Assembly (NCBI GenBank): GCA_023391625.1
Contig: JAEWAN010000034.1
Span: 62,001-126,000 of the forward strand
DNA length: 64,000 nucleotides
Direction: 5' to 3'
Source of the DNA: Bacteroidota bacterium
Lineage (GTDB): Bacteria > Bacteroidota > Bacteroidia > Bacteroidales > Paludibacteraceae
The notes below the pieces were generated by a model, which saw nothing but the letters and a program-made list of their open reading frames with translations, was not told the origin of the DNA and ran no database searches. Below are positions 15,623-24,769 of the stretch, piece by piece; position 1 is the first letter of the stretch; each line of letters begins with the position of its first letter. The position numbers were made by a program, and so were the translations under genes.

Positions 15623-17566
15623 TTAATCCAATTGGCTGTTAAGTTCTTCTAATTCCTCGTTATATATTTCCCATTCATACATTTTTTGTTCCAGTTCATG
15701 CTGTTTCTTATTGTAGAGTTGGACAAAGTCGTTGTCAGAAGCCTTTTCCGGGTTTTCCATCTGTTTCAGCATATCGGCAATTTCCTGTTCCAATCCGGAT
15801 ATGATTTTTTCCGCCTCTTCTACGTTCTTTTCCGCTTTTCTTATCTTTTTGTTTAACTCTTTTCTGTTTTCGTAGCTTAATTTGCTTTCAGAGGCTTTTT
15901 TTACAGGTTCATTGCTCGATTTTTGAGTCGAAGCAGAAATCTCAAGTTCCTGTAGGTTTTCTATTTTCTTGGCTTGCAGGAAATCATAGATACCTCCCAG
16001 GTGTTCTTTTACCTTTTTATTGCCGAACTCATAAACTTTTGTTACCAGACCGTCAAGAAATTCCCGGTCGTGTGAAACGATAATGGCTGTCCCGTCAAAA
16101 GATTTGATTGCATCTTTCAGCACTTCCTTGGAGCGCATGTCCAGGTGGTTGGTCGGTTCGTCGAGGATAAGCAGGTTTACCGGTTCAAGTAATAATCTGA
16201 TCATTGCCAAACGGCTTCTTTCACCTCCGGACAGTACTTTCACTTTTTTCTCTATCGCCTCGCCTCCAAACATAAAAGCCCCCAATATGTCGCGTATTTT
16301 TGTGCGTATATCACCCACGGCAACATAATCTATCGTTTCAAATATCGTACGGTTTTCATCTAATAAAGAAGCCTGATTCTGTGCGAAATAACCTATTTTT
16401 ACATTATGTCCAAGTTTCAGCTTTCCGGAATATTCAATTTCGTTCATGATACATTTTACCAATGTACTCTTTCCCTCTCCGTTTTTTCCGACAAAAGCAA
16501 CCTTTTCTCCCCGGTTTATAATCATATCGATGTTGTCCAGAATCAGGTGGTCGCCATAAGCCTTGGACAGGTGTTCTATCTCCACCGGAATAGAACCGGA
16601 ACGGGGAGCAGGAGGAAACTTCATGTTTAATCGGGAGTTATCCTCCAGGTCTATTTCTATGCGTTCTATTTTCTCCAGTTGTTTAATGCGCGATTGCACC
16701 TGTACAGCTTTGGTTGCTTTATAACGGAAGCGTTCGATGAAGTCTTCCGTATCCTGAATCATTTTTTGCTGATTTTCGTATGCCCTGATTTGCTGTTCGC
16801 GGCGTTCCTTCCTCAGTTCTATATATTTGGAATAATTTACATTATAATCATATATTTTTCCGAGTGAAATTTCAATAGTCCGGTTAGTGACCGCATCGAT
16901 AAAGGCTTTATCATGGGACACAAGGAGTATCGCGCTGTCTGATGTAGTAAGAAAATTTTCCAACCATTGGATGGATTCTATGTCCAGGTGGTTGGTTGGC
17001 TCGTCAAGCAACAAAATATCGGTGCGTTGCAACAGAATTTTAGCCAATTCAATCCTCATTCTCCATCCTCCGCTGAATTCGGAACATTGTCGGTGAAAAT
17101 CACTCCGTAGGAATCCCAATCCCAGTAATGTTTTTTCTATTTCAGCGTGAAAATTGCCGTTTCCTATGATTTGCAGATGTTCATTAGCCTGTGTTAAACG
17201 TTCAATCAGTGCATGGTAGGAGGGACTTTCATAATCAGTCCTTTCTGCCAGCTCCACGTTCATTTTTTCAATTTCATTTTGCAGGCGTGTGATATGTTCA
17301 AATGCTTTCTCCGCTTCTTCAAATACGGTAGTGCCTTCGTTATGAATCATATGTTGCGGAAGATAGCCGATGGAAAAGTCTTTAGGGAAAACTATTTTTC
17401 CTGAAGTAGGAGTTTGTTTCCCTGCGAATATGCGTAATAAAGTAGTTTTACCTGCTCCGTTTTTTCCTACCAGAGCTATTTTGTCTTTAGGATTTACCAG
17501 AAAACCAATATCATCAAAAAGAGGTGTTCCTCCAAATTCAACAGTAAGATGTTCAACTGAAACCAT
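15623..17566 (-). CDS. ABC-F family ATPase (ribosome-associated type)
   Basis: A 647-residue soluble protein with two ATP-binding cassettes and no membrane segments. First cassette: Walker A GKNGAGKTTLL near residue 34, signature SGGWRMR and Walker B LLLDEPTNHLD. The linker at about 240-310 is charged and Arg-rich (RKERREQQIRAYENQQ), the P-site interaction motif region. Second cassette: GKNGEGKSTLV, LSGGERSRLAM and LILDEPTNHLD. The final about 100 residues are a Lys/Glu coiled coil, as in Uup/YdiF-type members. ABC-F proteins act on ribosomes to resolve stalls or protect against antibiotics. Nothing here indicates a resistance role. It overlaps no neighbour; gaps are 40 bases upstream and 24 downstream. 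Confidence 0.93.
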   Translation of the reverse strand: MVSVEHLTVEFGGTPLFDDIGFLVNPKDKIALVGKNGAGKTTLLRIFAGKQTPTSGKIVFPKDFSIGYLPQHMIHNEGTTVFEEAEKAFEHITRLQNEIEKMNVELAERTDYESPSYHALIERLTQANEHLQIIGNGNFHAEIEKTLLGLGFLRSDFHRQCSEFSGGWRMRIELAKILLQRTDILLLDEPTNHLDIESIQWLENFLTTSDSAILLVSHDKAFIDAVTNRTIEISLGKIYDYNVNYSKYIELRKERREQQIRAYENQQKMIQDTEDFIERFRYKATKAVQVQSRIKQLEKIERIEIDLEDNSRLNMKFPPAPRSGSIPVEIEHLSKAYGDHLILDNIDMIINRGEKVAFVGKNGEGKSTLVKCIMNEIEYSGKLKLGHNVKIGYFAQNQASLLDENRTIFETIDYVAVGDIRTKIRDILGAFMFGGEAIEKKVKVLSGGERSRLAMIRLLLEPVNLLILDEPTNHLDMRSKEVLKDAIKSFDGTAIIVSHDREFLDGLVTKVYEFGNKKVKEHLGGIYDFLQAKKIENLQELEISASTQKSSNEPVKKASESKLSYENRKELNKKIRKAEKNVEEAEKIISGLEQEIADMLKQMENPEKASDNDFVQLYNKKQHELEQKMYEWEIYNEELEELNSQLD

Positions 17567-17606
17567 TGCTGTATGTGTTACAAATAAAAAGAAAGATGTT
17601 TATATT

Positions 17607-18689
17607 TTATATTTCAGCATTATTTTTCTTATCGACCAGTCTCCATACCCAATATGTCAGGCCGGTTATAATTATTAACGCAGTGGCTGTAAGTAACCCG
17701 ATAGACCCGTTTCTTCCGAGAAGGCCTATGGTGATAAACAGTAGGGTTACTGCCAGCAGGACAAAAGTGACTTGACGGTGTTTTAATCCGATTTTCAGTA
17801 GTAAATGGTGAATATGGTTCTTGTCTGGGCTGAAAGGCGATAGCCCTTTTTTGATCCGGGTTACCATTACACGTATAGTATCGAATAACGGCACTATCAA
17901 AATGCAGATTGCTACAGCCGGGGCTGCCGACATGTGGTATTTTTCGGGAACCTGGTGGTATCCGTTCAATTCGCAGAACTCGAAAACAAACAGTGTGATC
18001 ATATATCCCAGAAACAAGGAACCGCAATCGCCCATAAATATTTTGTTTTTTTTACCGAATACATTGTATATGAAGAATACGGACAATGCTCCGACAAGAG
18101 AATAGGCGCATAATGAGAGCGTATATTTGTTTGTTAATGAAAAATAGATACCGAAGAACAGGCAGTATATGATTCCTAATCCGGAAGCCAGACCATCTAT
18201 CCCGTCAACCAGGTTCAGAGCATTGATAATGACTATAAAAACAAAGAAGGATAAACAGTAACTGATCCATAACGGCAGTTCATAGATACCGAAAAATCCG
18301 TGTAGTGTGGATAAACGGATGTCTGACATTACGATCAGGAAAAAACCGGCAATCAGTTCTCCTATCAGTTTCCATAAAGCCCTGATGTCTATGAGGTCGT
18401 CTACAAACCCGACAATCAATATGAAAAATACACCGATGACAAAAAACTGTATTGGTTCTACAAGTTGAACCGAGAAGATACTTGTTGTCAGGAAAAAGGA
18501 TATAAAGATATTTACTCCTCCTACATTAGGTACAGACCCTTGGTGGGAAGTCCTTTTATTAGGCTTGACAACGAAATTACGTTTTTTAGCTATTCGTACA
18601 ATAGTTGGCATACATATGAATCCGATAACAAACGATATGATTATGGAGAAATACGGATGATCTAATATGTATTGGAACAATGTACTCAC
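17607..18689 (-). CDS. Polyprenyl-phosphate HexNAc/GlcNAc-1-phosphate transferase (WecA/MraY family)
   Basis: A 360-residue polytopic membrane protein with about ten hydrophobic segments. Family motifs: VVKPNKRTSHQGSVPNVGG near residue 37, DGIDGLASG (Mg/substrate Asp), GDCGSLFLGY, and KNHIHHLLL with the HIHH cluster near the C-terminus. It is expected to move a sugar phosphate from a UDP-sugar to undecaprenyl phosphate, starting O-antigen, capsule or glycoprotein glycan synthesis. It begins 3 bases after the stop of the CapD-like gene, so the two are translationally coupled. Together they look like a general glycan-initiation pair; no glycosyltransferase cluster is adjacent. Confidence 0.9.
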   Translation of the reverse strand: MSTLFQYILDHPYFSIIISFVIGFICMPTIVRIAKKRNFVVKPNKRTSHQGSVPNVGGVNIFISFFLTTSIFSVQLVEPIQFFVIGVFFILIVGFVDDLIDIRALWKLIGELIAGFFLIVMSDIRLSTLHGFFGIYELPLWISYCLSFFVFIVIINALNLVDGIDGLASGLGIIYCLFFGIYFSLTNKYTLSLCAYSLVGALSVFFIYNVFGKKNKIFMGDCGSLFLGYMITLFVFEFCELNGYHQVPEKYHMSAAPAVAICILIVPLFDTIRVMVTRIKKGLSPFSPDKNHIHHLLLKIGLKHRQVTFVLLAVTLLFITIGLLGRNGSIGLLTATALIIITGLTYWVWRLVDKKNNAEI

Positions 18690-18692
18690 AGT

Positions 18693-20663
18693 TTATGAAT
18701 CTAATTTCTTGTTTTGCTGTATATCCAGAATTTCGTATGGTGAATTGTTACTTAAAAATTCAGGTACGATTTTTTTCATTTGAGATACCACTAAGTAGTC
18801 CTTGCACTGGCAGCTGTAGAAAATAAGGTCGTCTATCTTTTTAGAAACAGTATCATAGTCATATTCCTGTACTTTCGCTACCATGATTTTAGAATGGTGC
18901 GTTTGTGTAGTAATCTCTTTTTTGTTTAATAGTTCTTCATATAGTTTTTCACCGGGACGTAGTCCGGTATATACTATTTTTATATCTTCTTCCACTTTAA
19001 ATCCGGCCAGACGAATCATTTTTTTTGCGAGATCCACTATTTTTACCGGTTCACCCATGTCAAATATGTAGATTTCACCTCCATTGCCCATAGCTCCGGC
19101 TTCCAGCACCAGCATACAAGCCTCCGGTATAGTCATAAAATAACGTATGATTTCCGGATGTGTCACAGTGACCGGGCCCCCTGCTTCAATTTGTTTTTTA
19201 AAGTAGGGGATTACTGAACCGTTAGAACCTAATACATTACCAAATCGGGTTGTAATGAATTTGGTTGTTCCGGTACCTTCTGATATGATTTTTTTGTACA
19301 GTGACTGGACATATATTTCGGCTATACGTTTAGATGCCCCCATCACATTCGTAGGATTTACCGCTTTATCCGTAGATACCATGACAAAACGTTCTACCTT
19401 ATATTTTACAGCCAGGTCTGCCAGAGTTTTAGTTCCAAGCACATTAGCCTGTATACTTTCCACCGGGTTGTTTTCCATTAGCGGAACATGTTTGTAGGCA
19501 GCAGCATGGTATATATAATCCGGGCGGTAAAGGTTCATCAGGTACTCCATTCGTTCTTTGTTGCGTACATCGCCGAGGAATACGCTGAAATTGTGTTTCG
19601 GGTATTTTTCCTCAAGATCCAGTCTTAGTTCGTGCATAGGAGTTTCAGCCTGGTCTAAAAGGACAATCAGTGACGGGTCGTATTTAATCACTTGATGCAC
19701 TATTTCGCTACCGATAGACCCAGCAGCACCGGTGATGAGGATAACTTTCGATTTTAGCTGTTTGGCTATATTCTCTGTTGATATTTTAATCTGGGGCCTT
19801 TCCAGTAAATCTTCTATCTGAATGGATTTTAACTGCTTTACAGTTGGCATGTCATTCTGCCAGATATTCATAGGCGGAGAGGTCAGAATGGACAGATTTG
19901 AATTGAAAAAGATATCCAAATCGGTATGAGGGTTGATCTCCTTCATTTTCATCGGAGAAACGATAATGGCTTTGGCTTTCTTGGAAATGATGTTCTGTAC
20001 ATTCTTTTCGTTGAGAAGATACACCTTCATTCCCATGATCAGACGCTGGGTGGCATTTTTGTTGTCATCAATAAACCCTATAAGTTTGTATTTGGTGTTG
20101 GAGTCTGTCCGGAGCATTTTGGCTATACCGATAGCTGCCGATTTTGTCCCGTAAATCATCACAGGTATGATGTGGTTGGAACTCTGTGAAAAAGTGTCAT
20201 AAGTCACTTTTACAATAAGTCTGACCAGAAACAAAAGTAAAAAGTTCAGGATGGTATAAATAAGCAATCCCAAATTGGAAAAAAGGTATATATCATTAAT
20301 TAGGTAATAGATCAGATTTAGTAATGATAATATGATGATGTTTGATAGTACGGCTAACAACAACTTGGCTGCATCCACGTAATTGGAGTAGCGTAGTACG
20401 CCGGAGTAAGTATGGAATATCCAAAAGAAGAAAATCTGTAGGCAGATGATGATGAAAAAGCTCCAGTTTGTTCCTAATATCGGTTTAGTTGTAGAAATGC
20501 TGAATAACTGTACGGCATAGTAGGATACGATACATGAAAATATTGAAATTACAATATCTACAAATAATACAACCCACCTGGGAAGGTAACTTAATGATGA
20601 AATATGAGAAAATATGTCTGAATTTTTTAAATTAGAATATTTCTCGAAAACTTTTTGCCCCAT
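18693..20663 (-). CDS. Membrane NDP-sugar dehydratase/epimerase (CapD/WbpM/PglF family)
   Basis: A 656-residue protein. Residues about 25-145 contain four transmembrane helices, and residues 160-290 form a CoA-binding-like Rossmann region. Residues about 310-620 are the extended SDR domain: cofactor motif ITGAAGSIGSE, then YHAAAYKHVPLMENNP, STDKAVNPTNVMGASKR (catalytic Ser-Met-Lys region typical of 4,6-dehydratases in place of Tyr-x3-Lys) and RFGNVLGSNGSVIP. The likely reaction is 4,6-dehydration of UDP-GlcNAc, leading to modified amino sugars. It heads the operon with the WecA-like transferase, the ABC-F ATPase and the methyltransferase. A good -7 element is 38 bases upstream. Confidence 0.9.
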   Translation of the reverse strand: MGQKVFEKYSNLKNSDIFSHISSLSYLPRWVVLFVDIVISIFSCIVSYYAVQLFSISTTKPILGTNWSFFIIICLQIFFFWIFHTYSGVLRYSNYVDAAKLLLAVLSNIIILSLLNLIYYLINDIYLFSNLGLLIYTILNFLLLFLVRLIVKVTYDTFSQSSNHIIPVMIYGTKSAAIGIAKMLRTDSNTKYKLIGFIDDNKNATQRLIMGMKVYLLNEKNVQNIISKKAKAIIVSPMKMKEINPHTDLDIFFNSNLSILTSPPMNIWQNDMPTVKQLKSIQIEDLLERPQIKISTENIAKQLKSKVILITGAAGSIGSEIVHQVIKYDPSLIVLLDQAETPMHELRLDLEEKYPKHNFSVFLGDVRNKERMEYLMNLYRPDYIYHAAAYKHVPLMENNPVESIQANVLGTKTLADLAVKYKVERFVMVSTDKAVNPTNVMGASKRIAEIYVQSLYKKIISEGTGTTKFITTRFGNVLGSNGSVIPYFKKQIEAGGPVTVTHPEIIRYFMTIPEACMLVLEAGAMGNGGEIYIFDMGEPVKIVDLAKKMIRLAGFKVEEDIKIVYTGLRPGEKLYEELLNKKEITTQTHHSKIMVAKVQEYDYDTVSKKIDDLIFYSCQCKDYLVVSQMKKIVPEFLSNNSPYEILDIQQNKKLDS

Positions 20664-20700
20664 AAATCAATCCAATGAATCTTCTATGATAAATAATTTG

Positions 20701-20708
20701 CAAATATA
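20701..20708 (-). promoter_or_regulatory. -7 element of the polysaccharide-initiation operon
   Basis: TATATTTG on the minus strand matches the consensus. A T-rich stretch, not a clean TTTG, lies at the -33 distance. Confidence 0.5.
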
Positions 20709-20875
20709 CGGCTTATGGCGAAATAAAAAAGGTTAAAAAAATAGTTATTTAATATATTTTTACGGTAGTAGAATGTTATATACGGAAAGAAAGTATTCAA
20801 TCTTTTAAAATGGATTCTTTTATATTGCTAATTCAATAAATTAAAAGAAAAAACATGAAAAAAATTACGATTTAT

Positions 20876-20906
20876 ATTGTCGGTTTGAAAAATAGCTGTA
20901 TATTTG
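20876..20906 (+). promoter_or_regulatory. Promoter of the leu operon leader
   Basis: ATTG (20876-20879), a 19-base spacer and TATATTTG (20899-20906). Transcription should begin near 20912, about 16 bases before the leader-peptide ATG. Confidence 0.7.
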
Positions 20907-20927
20907 CACTGTTTTTAAGGAATACAC

Positions 20928-21005
20928 ATGAACAATTATATTATTAACATACTAAGTATTATTATTCTCTTATGCAAGGTAAGAAGAAGTGAGTCTGGTA
21001 TGTAA
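20928..21005 (+). CDS. Leader peptide of the leu operon, rich in Ile and Leu
   Basis: A 25-codon ORF between a consensus promoter and a terminator hairpin. The peptide starts MNNYIINILSIIILLC. Ten of its 25 residues are branched-chain amino acids (six Ile, three Leu, one Val), eight of them packed in residues 5-15. A small hairpin (TCTTA/TAAGA, 20968-20984) follows the Ile/Leu run, and AGTGAG (20988-20993) can pair with CTCACT (21041-21046) in the loop side of the terminator. This is the layout of ribosome-mediated attenuation: with scarce Ile or Leu the ribosome stalls in the run and the terminator should not form. It is inferred, but the composition is hard to explain otherwise. Confidence 0.8.
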   Translation: MNNYIINILSIIILLCKVRRSESGM

Positions 21006-21028
21006 AAAATAAATAAGCAATAAATTAT

Positions 21029-21070
21029 AAGAAAGCCTTTCTCACTAATACGGGAAAGGCTTTCTTCTTT
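21029..21070 (+). terminator. Attenuator of the leu operon
   Basis: AAGAAAGCCTTTC pairs with GAAAGGCTTTCTT (13 bp) around a 12-base loop and is followed by CTTT. It lies 24 bases after the leader-peptide stop and 46 bases before leuA. The U-tract is weaker than in the other terminators of this window, fitting a conditional terminator. Confidence 0.75.
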
Positions 21071-21115
21071 AAAAAACAAGATAAAATATTTAGAAAATAA
21101 AAAATAAAATTGAAT

Positions 21116-22609
21116 ATGGAAAGATTATTTATTTTTGATACAACACTGCGTGACGGAGAACAGGTGCCCGGATGTCAGTTAAATACGGTGGAAAAAATTC
21201 AGGTAGCCCGTGCTCTGGAAGCTTTAGGAGTAGATGTTATTGAAGCAGGATTTCCTATTTCAAGTCCGGGTGATTTTAATTCGGTAGTAGAAATATCAAA
21301 GGCGGTAACCTGGCCTACTATTTGTGCTTTGACACGGGGAGTCCAGAAAGATATTGACGTGGCTGCGGACGCTCTTCAATATGCAAAAAACAAACGTATT
21401 CATACCGGTATCGGAACCTCGGATTTTCATATTAAATATAAATTTAATTCCAATCAGGAGGAAATTCTGGAACGTGCTGTGGCTGCGGTGAAACATGCTA
21501 AAAAGTATGTAGAAGATGTAGAGTTTTATTGTGAAGATGCCGGGCGTACGGATAATGTTTATTTGGCAAGGGTAGTTGAGGCGGTGATTAAAGCAGGTGC
21601 TACGGTTGTCAATATTCCTGATACCACTGGGTATTGCTTGCCTACGGAATACGGTGAAAAAATAAAATTTCTGATGGAAAATGTGAACGGTATTCATAAG
21701 GCAGTACTGTCAACCCACTGTCATAATGACCTGGGAATGGCTACAGCTAATACCATGGCAGGAGTTCTAAACGGAGCCCGTCAGGTGGAAGTAACCATAA
21801 ACGGTATTGGCGAGCGGGCTGGAAATACAGCTTTGGAAGAAGTCGCCATGATACTGAAATGCCATAAAGGACTGAATATCGATACTCAGATCAATACGCA
21901 GAAAATTTATTCAACCAGCCGGTTGGTTTCAAATCTGATGAATATGCCGGTTCAGGCAAATAAAGCGATTGTGGGACGTAATGCCTTTGCACACTCTTCC
22001 GGTATCCACCAGGATGGCGTGCTGAAAAACAGGCAGAGTTATGAAATTATGGATCCTAAAGATGTGGGTATTGATGAAAACTCCATTGTATTGACTGCCC
22101 GTAGCGGACGCGCTGCACTGAAACACCGGCTTAATGTATTAGGTGTTCAGCTGGATAATGAAAAGCTGGATGCTGTTTATGAAGCATTCCTGAAACTGGC
22201 TGATAAGAAAAAAGATATTAATGATGACGATGTATTGATGCTGGCGGGCATGGATCGTACGGAGAAACATCGTATTCAGCTGGATTATTTGCAGGTAACA
22301 TCTGGAGTGGGTGTAAAAGCGGTAGCAAGCATAGGATTGGTTATTGCCAATGAAAAATTTGAAGCGGCGGCTTCAGGTAACGGACCGGTGGATGCAGCTA
22401 TTAATGCGTTGAAACAAATTATCAAACGGCACATGACTCTGCAGGAATTTACGATTCAGGCTATCAACCGTGGTAGTGATGATGTGGGTAAAGTACATAT
22501 GCAGGTTGAATATGACGGAGTAGTGTACTATGGTTTTGGCGCCAATACGGATATTGTGGCCGCATCTGTGGAAGCTTATCTGGATGCTATAAATAAATTT
22601 GTGAAATAA
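21116..22609 (+). CDS. leuA: 2-isopropylmalate synthase
   Basis: A 497-residue enzyme that condenses acetyl-CoA with 2-oxoisovalerate, the first committed step to leucine. The catalytic domain has DTTLRDGEQVPGCQLN near residue 8 and the metal motif STHCHNDLGMATANT near 200, with NGIGERAGNTALEE following. Residues 390-497 are the regulatory LeuA dimer domain where leucine binds. The ATG at 21116 is used; an in-frame TTG two codons earlier has no support. It is the first structural gene behind the leader peptide and attenuator, with leuC 24 bases downstream. Confidence 0.95.
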   Translation: MERLFIFDTTLRDGEQVPGCQLNTVEKIQVARALEALGVDVIEAGFPISSPGDFNSVVEISKAVTWPTICALTRGVQKDIDVAADALQYAKNKRIHTGIGTSDFHIKYKFNSNQEEILERAVAAVKHAKKYVEDVEFYCEDAGRTDNVYLARVVEAVIKAGATVVNIPDTTGYCLPTEYGEKIKFLMENVNGIHKAVLSTHCHNDLGMATANTMAGVLNGARQVEVTINGIGERAGNTALEEVAMILKCHKGLNIDTQINTQKIYSTSRLVSNLMNMPVQANKAIVGRNAFAHSSGIHQDGVLKNRQSYEIMDPKDVGIDENSIVLTARSGRAALKHRLNVLGVQLDNEKLDAVYEAFLKLADKKKDINDDDVLMLAGMDRTEKHRIQLDYLQVTSGVGVKAVASIGLVIANEKFEAAASGNGPVDAAINALKQIIKRHMTLQEFTIQAINRGSDDVGKVHMQVEYDGVVYYGFGANTDIVAASVEAYLDAINKFVK

Positions 22610-22633
22610 AATAATTAGAAAAAAATTAAATAT

Positions 22634-24025
22634 ATGTCTAAGACTCTTTTTGATAAAATTTGGGATGCTCACGTAGTTTCATCTGTTGCAGATGGTCCTA
22701 CCCAGTTGTATATTGATAGAATGTATTGTCATGAAGTGACAAGTCCTCAGGCTTTTGACGGTTTGCGGAAACGGGGATTGAAAGTATTTCGTCCTCAGCA
22801 AATCACGTGTATGCCAGACCATAATATACCTACATTGAATCAGGAAAAACCCATTGTTGATCCTATTTCTAAAAACCAGGTAGATACGTTGGATAAAAAC
22901 GCGAAAGAATTTGGAGTTAATTATTATCCGATGGGACACACTAAGAATGGAGTAATCCATGTGGTAGGACCGGAAAACGGACTTTCACTGCCGGGTATGA
23001 CCATGGTGTGTGGCGACTCTCACACTTCTACTCACGGTGCAATGGGAGCTGTAGCTTTCGGTATCGGTACCAGTGAAGTGGAAATGGTTTTGGCAACACA
23101 GTGTGTATTCCAGTCAAGACCTAAAACAATGCGTATCTCCATTAACGGAAAATTAAAAGAGGGAGTTACCCCAAAAGATGTGGCGTTATACATCATTTCT
23201 AAGATGACCACTGGAGGAGCTACCGGTTACTTTGTGGAATATGCGGGAGATGTTATAGAGAACATGTCAATGGAAGGACGTCTGACGGTATGTAACCTTT
23301 CTATTGAAATGGGAGCCCGTGGAGGGATGATAGCTCCGGATGAAACGACCTTTAGCTATGTGAAAGGTCGGGAATATGCTCCTAAAGGTGAAGAATGGGA
23401 TAAAGCGTTGGCTTATTGGAAAACATTGAAATCTGATCCGGATGCGGTATTTGATAAAGAAGTAACTTTTGACGCTGCGGATATTGAGCCTATGGTGACT
23501 TATGGCACGAACCCGGGTATGGGTATGGCTATTTCCGGAACAATACCTACGCTGGACGAGATTGATGAAGCCGGACGGATTTCATTTAAAAAATCTTTGG
23601 AATACATGGGATTTAAACCGGGAGAAAAAATAGAAGGTAAACCGATAGATTATGTTTTCCTGGGAAGCTGTACGAATGGGCGTATTGAAGATTTCCGTGC
23701 ATTTGCGAATTATGTAAAAGGCAAAAAGAAAGCGGAAAACGTAGTGGTATGGCTGGTGCCGGGAAGCTGGAACGTGGAAAAACAGATAAAAGAAGAAGGA
23801 CTGGATAAAATCCTTCATGAAGCTGGTTTTGAATTGCGTCAGCCCGGTTGTTCCGCTTGTTTGGCTATGAACGATGATAAAGTGCCGGCAGGAAAGTATT
23901 CCGTATCGACGTCAAACCGTAACTTCGAAGGCCGTCAGGGACCGGGTGCAAGAACTATTCTGGCCGGACCGCTGGTAGCAGCAGCAGCAGCAGTGACCGG
24001 ACGTATCACAGATCCGAGGGTTTAA
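22634..24025 (+). CDS. leuC: 3-isopropylmalate dehydratase large subunit
   Basis: A 463-residue aconitase-family protein, the usual length. The start KTLFDKIWDAHVV is typical. The three Cys ligands of the [4Fe-4S] cluster lie in FLGSCTNGR and QPGCSACLAMN. The substrate-site blocks VCGDSHTSTHGA and SNRNFEGRQGPGA are intact. With LeuD it isomerises 2- to 3-isopropylmalate, and in many bacteria also citramalate to 3-methylmalate for isoleucine. It sits 24 bases after leuA; a 97-base gap with a hairpin separates it from leuD. Confidence 0.97.
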   Translation: MSKTLFDKIWDAHVVSSVADGPTQLYIDRMYCHEVTSPQAFDGLRKRGLKVFRPQQITCMPDHNIPTLNQEKPIVDPISKNQVDTLDKNAKEFGVNYYPMGHTKNGVIHVVGPENGLSLPGMTMVCGDSHTSTHGAMGAVAFGIGTSEVEMVLATQCVFQSRPKTMRISINGKLKEGVTPKDVALYIISKMTTGGATGYFVEYAGDVIENMSMEGRLTVCNLSIEMGARGGMIAPDETTFSYVKGREYAPKGEEWDKALAYWKTLKSDPDAVFDKEVTFDAADIEPMVTYGTNPGMGMAISGTIPTLDEIDEAGRISFKKSLEYMGFKPGEKIEGKPIDYVFLGSCTNGRIEDFRAFANYVKGKKKAENVVVWLVPGSWNVEKQIKEEGLDKILHEAGFELRQPGCSACLAMNDDKVPAGKYSVSTSNRNFEGRQGPGARTILAGPLVAAAAAVTGRITDPRV

Positions 24026-24074
24026 ACTTGTAATTTGATAGAAACCTTTTTGAAAAAAATAATAATGTTTTCTA

Positions 24075-24107
24075 CTGGTAACAGATTGTTTTATGACTGT
24101 TTACCAG
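24075..24107 (+). repeat. Intercistronic hairpin between leuC and leuD
   Basis: CTGGTAA plus CAG pairs with CTG plus TTACCAG (10 bp, one bulged T) around a 12-base loop. No U-tract follows, so it is more likely an mRNA stability or processing element than a terminator. Confidence 0.5.
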
Positions 24108-24122
24108 GTAATTTGAAATAAT

Positions 24123-24710
24123 ATGGAAAAATTTATAACATTGACATCAACCGTAGTTCCACTTCCTATAGAGAATGTGGATACCGATCAGATAATTCCT
24201 GCACGTTTTTTAAAGGCGACTTCTAAGGATGGTTTTGGAGATAACCTGTTTCGTGACTGGCGTTATGATAAAGACAACAACCCGATAAAATCATTTGTAC
24301 TGAATAACCCTACCTATAAAGGGCAGATTTTGGTTGCCGGCAAGAACTTCGGTTCTGGTTCCAGTCGTGAACACGCAGCCTGGGCTATAGCAGGTTATGG
24401 TTTCCGGGTAGTTGTATCAAGTTTCTTTGCAGATATCTTTAAGAATAATGCAATGAACAACTTTGTTCTTCCCGTAGTGGTTTCGGAACAATTTCTTGCG
24501 GAAATATTCAGTTCTGTAAATGAAAATCCGGAAATGACATTGACCGTAGATTTGGAAGCTCAGACAATAACCAATAATGCTACAGGAAAATCGGAGTCAT
24601 TCGCAATCAATTCATATAAAAAAGAATGTTTCCTGAAAGGATTGGATGATATTGATTACCTGCTAAGCAAAAAAGAGCTGATAGAGTCATACGAAAAAAA
24701 CAGAAAATAA
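24123..24710 (+). CDS. leuD: 3-isopropylmalate dehydratase small subunit
   Basis: A 195-residue protein of standard length. It opens with the family's TSTVVPLPIENVDTDQIIPA and has the swivel-domain active loop GSGSSREHAAWA near residue 79. It forms the heterodimeric dehydratase with LeuC. It lies between leuC and the second synthase gene on the same strand and is presumed to be in the same operon. Confidence 0.96.
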   Translation: MEKFITLTSTVVPLPIENVDTDQIIPARFLKATSKDGFGDNLFRDWRYDKDNNPIKSFVLNNPTYKGQILVAGKNFGSGSSREHAAWAIAGYGFRVVVSSFFADIFKNNAMNNFVLPVVVSEQFLAEIFSSVNENPEMTLTVDLEAQTITNNATGKSESFAINSYKKECFLKGLDDIDYLLSKKELIESYEKNRK

Positions 24711-24769
24711 TCCGTATTTGCAGCTAGATAGCTGATTCGGTTAGGTTTTATCATATAAATTATAAAAAT

